Assembly (NCBI GenBank): GCA_028753945.1
Contig: JAPNXP010000016.1
Location: 1,302,001 to 1,366,000 of the forward strand
Direction of reading: 5' to 3'
Length of the DNA: 64,000 nucleotides
Source of the DNA: Hexactinellida sp. DTS-2022
Lineage: Eukaryota; Porifera; Hexactinellida
Made by a program: the position numbers and the translations under genes. The notes beneath the pieces are model-generated. The model was not told the DNA's origin, searched no databases, and saw only the letters and a program-made list of their open reading frames with translations. Numbering within the stretch: position 1 is the stretch's first letter; each line of letters begins with the position of its first letter. Below are positions 45,801 to 51,900 of the stretch, piece by piece.

Positions 45801-48091
45801 TACAATTCTTAACCTAACATATTTTTGGTATAACTCAATCTATTCTACTAGTACGTAACTATAAATATGAGCTTTTCCCTATCGCCTCTAGATAAATTAA
45901 TATTTTGAGATAGTATACTAATCTAAATTTACCCCATTAAACTGAATCTATTGTATACGTATAACCATAAATATCCAAAGGAATTTTTCTCTTAAATGTG
46001 TCAATCATCAATTATCAATTATCATAGAAATTGTAGACAGCCAATCCAAATTTCATAAAGTGACAATGACACAGGGGGGGGTCAATCGACAGATACTTGA
46101 CCCATAGCCAGGTGGTGGGTCCCATTTTAAAAAAAATTTCATGAAGTACCTGGTACTTCATGGAGGGTACGAATCAATATTATTGCGAAATTTTGCAGCA
46201 AATTATCAAGAATTTACACTAAGGGTAATTTTTATAAATCTTATCACACCTTTATGCTGACTAATTAAAATTGTAAAAAATTGTGTTTTGGGTAAAAATG
46301 CTCATAGGAGGACTTCAGGGACCAGATGTAATTAACTTCGTTACAATTTATGCTAATCTGACACAGGTGACAACTTCAGAGTGTCACTTGTGGCAAATAC
46401 TGAATGGGTGTAGGGGTCCAAAAGCAATAAATTCGTTAAGTACTTGGTACTTCGTGAGGGGGGGGGGGTGGGTGGGTATGCCCTAAAAATATATTTTTGC
46501 ATGAAGTCACCTATGGGTTAGTATTCTTAAGATTGACCCCCCCCCCCCCTGAATGACATACAGTCAACTTCGCTTAATAGAGCCACCGGTTAATCGGGTC
46601 AAAACAACCTGGTCCCGAGGGTCCCAAGTCCGCGACTGTATATAGTATACTCAGGGCCGGATTTACCATTAGGCTAAGTAGGCTATAGCCTTCGGCCCAC
46701 TACAGGACCACTACCGAGTCCCGACCAATGTCGATCATGTTCGGGCCACTTCAGGCCACTCAAGGGTAAATCCTGCCCTGAGTATACTGTACGTAACTTA
46801 TCTAATATGGTCAAAATAACAAACAATTGAGTAATGTTATGTATACTACAAGCTATAATAATTAAAAATATATATGTTATGTCGATTTTGTCAAATAGTC
46901 GATTTTACAAAATCAACATGCAAAATGTAGATTTTGTAAAATCAACATACAAACTTAAGTTTTAATTTGTAAAATAGTTGATTTTATAAAATAGATATTT
47001 TTAATTAATTGAATTTGTAAAATCGACATTACAGAAAGTTGATTTTATAAAATCAACATATTAAATTAGTTGATTTTGTAAAATCGATATTCTGAAATGT
47101 TGATTTTGTAAAAGCGAGATTTCAGAATGTCGATTTTACAAAATCAACTAATTAAAAATGTTGATTTTATAAAATCGACATATTTTATTCGTTGATTTTG
47201 TAAAATCACCCTGGAATATTTTTTCATCCTAGTAAAAAAATTTCATTTTGGTAAAAAAATTATTCATACAAGTCGGTATATACTTGGATGAAGCGAATTC
47301 TGAACAAAATGCAATAAAACCTTGGCTTATCCGAGTTATATAGCCAAAGTCGAACACTTGTTTTAGTTCCGTTGATTCATGTTGATTTTGTAAAATCGAC
47401 ATAACATATATACCACAAGTTATAATAAATTAATAATCTATACTACTACAAGTTATAATAAAGTATAACATTTTCGTTCTTAAACAAACCAACCTGATAG
47501 CCATTGCTCACTCCTTCCTCGATGGTAAAAGAGTATGGACTGTTTACAAAAAAAGGAGCATTATCATTAACATCCAGGACTACAATCTGTACTGTAACAC
47601 TTGGCAAGAACAGGCCACTTCTCTGGTTATCGTTGGCTAAGATATCAAATGAGTAAGAACCAACTGTTTCTCTGTCCAATAGTGATGCAACTGTGAGAGA
47701 GCCAGTAGTTTGATTAAGTGAAATTTCAAGTGTATCACTAATATCAACCTTTTGAAACAATATCGGGTCACCTTCAAAATCAGTAGCATCTATCTGTAAT
47801 AGAAGATGAAATAAGTAAGGGCCGCTAACTCCAAGGCGAGGAGGTGCTTATACTTATAATGAATTAAGTACCTCATTATAAACTAAAATTAACAAAACTT
47901 ACTCCACTCAAAGGACTTGAAGCAGTTAGTTCAATTCCTATAAGAGCATCTTCTGACACTGAAAAAATATACTGAGTCGCAGTGAAAATGGGAGGTCTGT
48001 TATCTTGAGAAGAGACTGCCCGTAATAGAACACTGAGCACGAGAATGTTACAAAAGGATAGGAAGGACGTTCTTGTACACCCAACCCTCAT
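12682..48091 (-). CDS. Cadherin gene B, 18 exons seen, 3' end outside window
   Basis: The model joins exons at 48091-47903, 47793-47494, 43959-43711, 42928-42700, 41630-41389, 41051-40713, 39903-39571, 38742-38472, 38186-37743, 37501-37316, 35568-35287, 24495-24254, 22085-21833, 21662-21448, 19939-19690, 16679-16423, 16224-16020 and 12891-12682. Every junction has AG/GT borders and consistent phase (0 or 1 only). The product starts with a signal peptide and then holds only cadherin repeats, with at least 14 DxNDN-type boundaries in about 1565 residues. No EGF, LamG or transmembrane segment is seen before the left end. It should be a calcium-dependent extracellular adhesion protein. The anchor and tail must lie left of the window or be lost. 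Confidence 0.85.
13132..13577. mobile_element. hAT-like MITE with perfect 8-bp target duplication
   Basis: The ends are CAGGGCTTTGAATATATCAT and its complement, ending AGCCCTG. The duplication TCCATTGG is at 13124-13131 and 13578-13585. The interior is full of GATATATATC palindromes. Confidence 0.9.
14125..14768. mobile_element. hAT-like non-autonomous element, 644 bp
   Basis: The ends CAGTGCCGTAACTAGGGG and TTGCTACGGCTCTG are inverted. The duplication TAAGTATG is exact at 14117-14124 and 14769-14776. The run of G after the left end is typical of a widespread animal hAT group. No transposase. Confidence 0.9.
14992..15176. mobile_element. pogo/Tigger-like MITE (AAACCTCCCAAAGCGGCAC)
   Basis: The ends are CAGGTAAACCTCCCAAAGCG and its complement, flanked by TA. 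An internal block (CCTCCGAGAAGCGGCAC to GGGAAGTTTACC) is duplicated. A shorter relative lies at 61335-61416. Confidence 0.8.
15180..15316. mobile_element. MITE related to 36590-36741
   Basis: Shares with 36590-36741 the core TTCAGTATGTGTATTCAGGCACTGAGAAAGG and the right end ACTAGAGCTCAGCTCTATA. Its left end is shortened. Confidence 0.7.
16020..16224 (-). CDS. Gene B exon 17
   Basis: Encodes a repeat boundary VTITIADVNDNAPTF, then NIPENTNGGQLVATFTVMDVDENP. Enters in phase 0 after CTTCTTAG and leaves in phase 1 (TACAG|GTTTCT). Confidence 0.88.
16423..16679 (-). CDS. Gene B exon 16
   Basis: Encodes most of a cadherin repeat: LVSATDADYTTNAFISYSV, MDPSTGILTTTTPALDRE, FITICASDGG. Enters in phase 1 and leaves in phase 0 (CAATCT|GTAAGC). 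Confidence 0.9.
17261..18524. mobile_element. hAT-like MITE carrying a later Harbinger-like insertion
   Basis: The ends CAGACCTTCATATAGGCC and CAGATGACGGCCTG are inverted. The duplication CGGAGCCC is exact at 17253-17260 and 18525-18532. A full uninterrupted relative stands at 51530-51758. Positions 17378-18423 are a later insertion. Confidence 0.9.
17378..18423. mobile_element. Harbinger-like non-autonomous element with TTA duplication
   Basis: The ends are AGCCCACCATACACGATGCA and its exact complement, with TTA on both sides (17375-17377 and 18424-18426). The 3-bp TTA duplication is typical of PIF/Harbinger. The relative at 51530-51758 is continuous at this point (near 51640). Both ends carry clusters of the palindrome GTTGCATGCAAC. 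The middle (about 17500-18060) is AT-rich and unrelated. Open frames here are by-products of the repeats. Confidence 0.85.
19690..19939 (-). CDS. Gene B exon 15
   Basis: Encodes VSATDADRNDIIYFSIVDG, FRIDPTTGEIFT, and the boundary VEVTILDVNDNSPVF. Enters in phase 0 and leaves in phase 1. Confidence 0.9.
20165..20366. mobile_element. hAT-like MITE built of GACTCG repeats
   Basis: The ends are CAGGGCTTTTCACGAGTCA and CTCATGAAAAGCCCTG. The duplication AAAATTTC is exact at 20157-20164 and 20367-20374. The interior consists of GACTCGGTGACTCGAGTCAC units. Confidence 0.9.
20409..20591. mobile_element. Tigger-like MITE (CTTAATAGAG family)
   Basis: The ends CAGTCAACTACGCTTAATAG and CTATTACGCGGAGTCGATTG are inverted, with TA on both sides. 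Relatives are at 46561-46638, 54673-54853 and 56315-56482. Confidence 0.8.
20820..20888. repeat. AT-rich perfect hairpin
   Basis: AATCTTCTCACTT pairs with AAGTGAGAAGATT around a short loop. The pairing extends outward through TATATTTA and TACATATTATA with a small bulge. It looks like a very short foldback element. Confidence 0.6.
21448..21662 (-). CDS. Gene B exon 14
   Basis: Encodes INLKAQVDYEQFTQFVFDVFAIDT, a boundary VVDSNENPPIF and the next strand PIPENIAADVLVVQ. Enters in phase 1 and leaves in phase 0. The LDRE-type motif is replaced by VDYE. Confidence 0.88.
21833..22085 (-). CDS. Gene B exon 13
   Basis: Encodes LTVTGINEHSPVF (a divergent boundary), FMDETEGINSVIGSVTATDADD and FNLDSSSG. 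Enters in phase 0 and leaves in phase 1 (CCTCAG|GTGAAA). Confidence 0.88.
22086..24253. other. Gene B intron 12
   Basis: AT-rich. Around 22865-22980 is a diverged repeat ending CAAAACCCAACCCTGG, related to the ends of 41813-42081. Nothing else supported. Confidence 0.55.
24254..24495 (-). CDS. Gene B exon 12
   Basis: Encodes MALPEDLGLGPFCTLGVIDED and LQSTLDFEQTKSYPLIIT. It continues the repeat opened at the end of exon 11, after a 10.8-kb intron. Enters in phase 1 and leaves in phase 0 (ATCACC|GTAAGT). The phase match supports the join. Confidence 0.85.
25369..25516. mobile_element. Probable hAT-like MITE remnant
   Basis: GGCTTTCATCCAGGCG and CGCCTGGATGAAACCCTG are inverted around a GC-richer core. 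The left CA is missing and no duplication was found. Confidence 0.5.
30170..30288 (+). repeat. ~57-bp minisatellite, two copies
   Basis: Units of AATAATAATAAAGGCAGTGATTC, then TACTGGGCC, the 18-bp perfect palindrome ACTATACTATAGTATAGT, and CGGCACAGT. They sit at the tail of one array unit. Confidence 0.85.
34865..35188 (+). repeat. ~57-bp minisatellite, five copies
   Basis: The same unit as at 30170-30288, repeated five times with variable AAT runs between. It ends the array 98 bp before exon 11 of gene B. Confidence 0.9.
35287..35568 (-). CDS. Gene B exon 11
   Basis: Encodes VQVRAFENPPDANTQITYSL, VSIDSGTGVITAAKSLDFE, LNIIATDGTFPDTA and the boundary ITVNNINDNDPIL. Enters and leaves in phase 1. 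Confidence 0.9.
35933..37138. mobile_element. hAT-like non-autonomous element, 1.2 kb
   Basis: The ends CAGGCGCGACGCCAG and CTGGCGCCGCGATG are inverted. The flanks CTTATCAA (35925-35932) and CTTATCAG (37139-37146) match at 7 of 8 positions. G and C runs lie inside both ends. The MITE at 36590-36741 is nested in it. Confidence 0.75.
36590..36741. mobile_element. MITE with AGAGCTCAGCTCTAGTAGAG ends
   Basis: The ends mirror each other (AGAGCTCAGCTCTAGTAGAG and its complement) and are flanked by TAT/TA. A relative with a shortened left end is at 15180-15316. Confidence 0.8.
37316..37501 (-). CDS. Gene B exon 10
   Basis: Encodes ITLTIEARDQGSPSLSDSA, the boundary ISLNDLNDNSPTF and YSLDVDEDTLT. 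Enters and leaves in phase 1. It is the shortest internal exon (62 codons). Confidence 0.88.
37743..38186 (-). CDS. Gene B exon 9
   Basis: A long exon (148 codons) with the end of one repeat (VLATDDDTS, FQVDSSSGEVSIKIQLDAE, AFDSGVPPLS), the boundary TINDVNDNSPSF and the next repeat (VSIDENTVVASIFTFIAKDND). Enters and leaves in phase 1. The donor is GTGAGT at 37742. Confidence 0.9.
38472..38742 (-). CDS. Gene B exon 8
   Basis: Encodes TTRALDFEATVDKLYALTII, the boundary VTTEDINDNFPIF and YSFTADESETGTII. Enters in phase 0 and leaves in phase 1. Confidence 0.88.
38743..39570. other. Gene B intron 7, nothing recognised
   Basis: 828 bp of AT-rich sequence without repeat or coding signal that I can support. 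Confidence 0.5.
39571..39903 (-). CDS. Gene B exon 7
   Basis: Encodes FSLDPDTGLLSVVAVLDF, LTVIATDQAV, the boundary INVNDVNDNSPVL and VKEGLPSGTIVFTVSATDTDG. Phase 0 at both ends (ATAATG|GTAACT). Confidence 0.9.
39904..40712. other. Gene B intron 6, nothing recognised
   Basis: 809 bp. AT-rich, no supported feature. Confidence 0.5.
40713..41051 (-). CDS. Gene B exon 6
   Basis: Encodes FFIDSSTGLISLISSLDRET, FEVIATDDASSPSSDTA, the boundary IQVTDENDNSPTF and the next repeat's first strands. Phase 0 at both ends. Confidence 0.92.
41389..41630 (-). CDS. Gene B exon 5
   Basis: Encodes VAVTKLDHETHSEYTLVIQA, the boundary LIIEDSNEFLPVF and ALLVTAVDLDP. Enters in phase 1 and leaves in phase 0 (GATCCG|GTAAGT). 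The 337-bp intron 5 beyond it holds nothing recognised. Confidence 0.9.
41631..42699. other. Gene B intron 4
   Basis: Holds the inverted element at 41813-42081. The rest is AT-rich with no supported feature. Confidence 0.55.
41813..42081. mobile_element. hAT-like MITE, imperfect flanking repeat
   Basis: The ends CAGGGTTGGATTTTGTCC and GGCCAAAACCTACCAACTCTG are inverted. The flanks CTAATTC and CTAATTTC differ by one base, suggesting an old target duplication. Confidence 0.6.
42700..42928 (-). CDS. Gene B exon 4
   Basis: Encodes the boundary VTIAVVNINDEDPIF, VSIPETFVGTIFTIQAEDTD and a repeat body. Enters in phase 0 and leaves in phase 1. Confidence 0.9.
42929..43710. other. Gene B intron 3
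   Basis: Positions 42974-43142 are a hAT-like element. The rest is AT-rich with CTTCGGTA/GCGACTG-type sequence near 43560-43610, distantly like the 6130-6180 repeat. Confidence 0.55.
42974..43142. mobile_element. hAT-like MITE with G/C runs
   Basis: The ends CAGGGGTGGATCTAG and CTAGATCCACCCCTG are exact complements, with homopolymer runs just inside. No clear 8-bp duplication remains. Confidence 0.75.
43711..43959 (-). CDS. Gene B exon 3
   Basis: Encodes IIVTDADIGNNQPSVFSIIS, FTLDPNGNLIATLDD and RIIDFETTQSYNILIRATN. Phase 0 at both ends (TCTGAG|GTACGA). Confidence 0.88.
46072..46551. mobile_element. hAT-like element with G/C-run ends
   Basis: The ends CAGGGGGGGGTCAATC and GATTGACCCC...CCCTG are inverted. 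AATGACA is repeated exactly at 46065-46071 and 46552-46558. Confidence 0.8.
46561..46638. mobile_element. Tigger-like MITE, shortened
   Basis: Starts CAGTCAACTTCGCTTAATAG and ends CCGCGACTG, with TA on both sides. The right half is shortened relative to 56315-56482. Confidence 0.7.
46652..46780. mobile_element. hAT-like MITE, 129 bp, perfect duplication
   Basis: The ends are CAGGGCCGGATTTACC and GGGTAAATCCTGCCCTG. The duplication AGTATACT is exact at 46644-46651 and 46781-46788. Confidence 0.92.
46862..47412. repeat. Element made of TGTTGATTTTRTAAAATCRACA palindromes
   Basis: Opens with ATATATGTTATGTCGATTTTG and closes with its complement near 47385-47412. Between 46868 and 47205 are about a dozen palindromic units, alternating as GTCGATTTT and AAAATCAACA halves. 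The same family lies at 14035-14065 and 14880-15500. Confidence 0.75.
47494..47793 (-). CDS. Gene B exon 2
   Basis: Completes the first cadherin repeat (ISLNQTTGSLTVASLLDRET, YSFDILANDNQRSG), with boundary IVVLDVNDNAPFF, then YSFTIEEGVSNGYQ. Phase 0 at both ends. The intron to exon 1 is only 109 bp. Confidence 0.92.
47903..48091 (-). CDS. Gene B exon 1: signal peptide and first cadherin strands
   Basis: The ATG at 48091 opens a signal peptide (basic MRVGCTR, hydrophobic FCNILVLSVLLRAVSS), then RPPIFTATQYIFSVSEDALI, the start of the first cadherin repeat. The donor is GGA|GTAAGT. The sequence just before the ATG (TCATTCCAG) looks like a splice acceptor, so an upstream non-coding exon is possible. 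Confidence 0.9.
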
Positions 48092-48793
48092 CTGGAATGA
48101 TAATACTTAACTCTAGGAGAAATGCTTAATTTGTTCTGAAATAATTATATTTTCCAATAAATGCCTAATGTAACCAGGTTTTGTTATTATGAACATTCAA
48201 GGGACCAAAAATTGTGTTCACAATAGAGATACTTCATAATTACATTAAGGGAACTAAACTTAATACAAACCCTAAGTAATTTGTCAAATTGGGACCATAG
48301 GGCTTATTCATAATAAAAAAACCTAATATTAGCAGGGAAAATTGTTTACAGTAAGCAGACCTGTGTTAATACAAATAATTGAATACTTTGCGCGCAATCA
48401 AAAAGAATTTTGTTCTAATAGAGCTTGTAAAGATACAACAGTGACAAGTGATATCAGACTGAGTTTGCTGAAACAGTAGCAAAGTTAGTCCAAACAATAA
48501 GGTTTTGGTGGCTAATATGGAAAAAATAAATTTGTTACAATCCCCTATTTACTTGGTATTATTCGAAGTTAAGTTCCCATTTATCGGTAGGTGTGTGTAG
48601 TGTAAAATTCAGAGATAAAAGGATACTCAAATAATTAAAAAAATAGAACCGAATCAAGAAAGCCTCGAAAATCGATAAAAACACTAAATAATAATATAAA
48701 AATTAGCTATAGCAGTAGTTTAAACTAAGAATCACAAGAATATAGAAGTAGAGTATAAATGGGGATTAGATTAAGTAGTTTTAACAGTGCCCT
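48092..48793. promoter_or_regulatory. 702-bp interval between cadherin genes A and B
   Basis: Must hold the 3' end of gene A and the promoter or 5' leader of gene B, since both read leftward. AT-rich. No clear TATA box and no AATAAA on the minus strand was found by eye. No transposon is evident, unlike nearly every long intron nearby. Confidence 0.55.
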
Positions 48794-48901
48794 AGATTGC
48801 AGATATAGAACTATCATCAAAGTAATTATCGTCGTCCATAGACACATCAAGAATCTCAGCCAGCAGAGAACCACCACCGGCACTGCTCGTCCTCTCTGAG
48901 C
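48794..48901 (-). CDS. Gene A last exon: acidic C-terminus and stop
   Basis: Encodes SERTSSAGGGSLLAEILD, then VSMDDDNYFDDSSISAI and a TAG at 48794-48796. The final S-A-I fits a class I PDZ ligand. Enters in phase 1, matching the previous exon. Confidence 0.85.
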
Positions 48902-51900
48902 CTAATAATGAAAATAAATAAAAGCTAATGTAAAAAGATACTAAAACAAATACCTACCTTTAGCCAATACTAGTCTCTAATTATAAAAGTTAAAGGCTTT
49001 ATAATATAAAAATGAATCGTGTTTGGGTCAAATTTATTTTGTCAGAATAGTATAATTGTGATTATAATTAGCAGTGGATATCAATTTTGCCCTAACATAG
49101 TGTTTACCACGTATTAAATATTATGGTATACAGGGATGGTAAAAAGGAGTTCAGATAAAATGGCTCGTCTACAAAAAGATTAAATATTTTCTATTGGATA
49201 TACAGAGTTGTTAAATACAAGAGGGACGCATCATTCTGTTTACATGGTCGTGCAGCAAGTGGGTTCATGTTATCAATAAATTACAAAAACTGTTGGTGAC
49301 AGGATAATATAGACCTAAATACTAAGCGCGAAATAAATATAAATAAGAGTGGTTATTGACATGAGAATCAAGTACAAACTCACCACTTATGAACTCGTCT
49401 TCTGGTATCTCATCTACAAATAGATCCATCTTAAGTTCCTGAGATTCATATGCTAGCTCTTCTGTGATGGGTAGAGGTTCAGGTACAATCTCGGCTTGAT
49501 TAAGTACCATGCCCCGTTGTGGGCCTGTTAGTACATCAAGCCCTTCCATCCCTCCGTACACAAAATCGTCTGAACGTTTGATGCTACGCTTACCAATATA
49601 CCTAGTGTTGAGTAATAAAATGATATTTCTGGAAAGACCAGATGAGTATTCATGGTGTGACAAGATGTGATCATAACCACACCTACTGTCTCTGTGCTAT
49701 CCGGAGAACAAATGTTCCGGAAATGTAAACCCTGGCAAATGTACTATTTAATATTTAATATACTTCACATCAAAAAGATTGAATAAATATTCAATATACA
49801 ATGGGGTCACTGGGTAATGGGGTCAATTTTCACGAACAGAATCATGCCAATAGAAGACAAATATACTTTTATTTTCATGTTATTCAAGTCCCAATTTATT
49901 TGGTTAATATTTGGTTCATTCATTTTGAAATGGATACTCCACTAATATTGTATTTAATCATGTTTTAAGCCTAAGCGAAGAATAAAGCCCATTTTAGTAT
50001 GCTCTCAATAGAGTAGTGAACGGGTAATCAATATTGAATATGTGAAACCAAGAAGGCGAAATTTTGAAACCATCTGACCTCACCCAGCTCACTTAGATAA
50101 GTTGCAGGATTATCAATTGATAAAATAGCGTGCATCAGTTCCTGGGGAGAAACAGGTTCACCTTGAAAGAAGAATATTTTCTAATTTATTACTCAGGAAG
50201 AGGAGATTCAAATCGTCTTCTAATATTTTGTGCTCCCTAAATGTTATCTTACTTGGAGAATCTCAAGAGTTGTTGTGCGGATAGTATATTATGATAAGTT
50301 CATGTGTCTATGCATTGTTGACGAACAAAAGTAAGCTAACCCTTTAGTAAATCATGGTTAATTTTGAGATAGTTTATAAGTGCATTAAATCTACATTTCT
50401 GGGCAACGTATCTGGAAGTGTTTAATTTAGCTCAAAGCATACTCGGGAAATCCAATCATTGATTTTATCAATCAATATATTGAAGATATCAGTTTTGCTC
50501 TCACTTAAACTTTTGAGTTTACTTCTAAAATCTAAAATTACACCTTTGCCGGCAGCATGTCTTTTGGAGGCACTATACTTTGGTCGTTGGTTGATTAATA
50601 GTGCCTCCAAAGAAAATGCTGTAAAATAACTGATTGAAAAAACTGATGGTATACAAATAAAAGATTGGATGCATGAATATACTCTCGACCAATAAATTAC
50701 AGCCTCTGTTAGGCATTCTATAAAATAAAAAAATAAAAATAAAACGATAGGCATTCATTAAAAGAAAGCGTTCAACCACAAAATTCGATATTCCAAACAA
50801 TCTTGCTATATTTTAAGTTTCCCGTAGATTTTGGCTTATAACACAAAATTTGGCCTAACTAAGTCAATTTTTATCCGATTTCTCCCTGTTTCGACAAACA
50901 CTCATTATTTTCAAAGCTCTATCCAATAAAAAAATAACCTCTAACAAAACACGAAAATATCTAGGTGAGGTAAGATAGTGAAATTGTACCGTTTTGTCAC
51001 CTTTTGGGAAGGAAATAAAAAGTTCAGCCTGTGATATACGCTAAATGGTAGTGCTTCTTCAAGCTTCTTCAAATGTATGTGATTATTTAGTTGGGCTGAC
51101 CCGTAGGTTATGTTTGGAGTTTATAGATCCTCTGAGTTTAGCTCCATTTCTAAACTGCCGCCTAATACCTTTGATAAAAATCCAGGGGTTTGCCCTATTG
51201 GTATAGGATTATTAGGAGGATAATCGGGAAATCTATTATAATGTTAGTAAGACTATAAATAATACAATCTGTCGGTACCCTCAGCTTAGTGCAGGGAAAG
51301 AGGGTGGTTTGTAGGCAGCATGCCATGCAATGAGAGAAATCTTTAACGAAGATGAATGTCAAGGTGTGCTAATACTTGATGCCTCTAACGTTTTAATAGT
51401 CTCAAAATAGACTCTCAATCGTTAATCACAGTTGTATTTAATTACTTGTTTCCTATCTACCCTAGTATGCTATATACGCTAATAAGTAATAATTAATAAT
51501 ATATTAGTAAGAGAATTTTACCTCCCAGCCAGGCCTTCATCTAGACCTAAGAGATCCGCGCACCCTAGGCAATGTTTATTTTACAATCGCGCACCCAAAT
51601 AAACCAAAAATAGCATATTTACCAAAAAAAAGACCAAATTTAGTATTAAAAATACTCTGGGTGCGCACCCAATTAATTTCAATTTCACGCACCCTTCCAG
51701 CATTTTCCTTAAAATCACGCAACCCTGGGTGCGCGCCGCGCACCCAGATGAAGGCCTGCTCCCAACCAAGTTTGATAAAAAATCATGATTTTCGTTGTTT
51801 TTTTAATTTAAAAAATCTGATTTTTTTGTATTTAAATCAAACAACCCTGCAAATTACTCAGTGTATAATGGATTCCAATCGGGTATCAGTTGAACTTGTA

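Larger units (their letters stand above)
43960..47493. other. Gene B intron 2, 3.5 kb, dense MITEs
   Basis: Contains Tigger-like ends near 44129 and 44583-44880, three abutting elements at 46064-46788 and the palindromic element at 46862-47412. Nothing recognised between 44900 and 46060. Confidence 0.65.

Noticed and set aside
48794-49384. Classical catenin-binding domain in the gene A tail
   Set aside because: GGSLL with acidic residues is suggestive, but the conserved DYDxL and GSLSSL pattern is absent.
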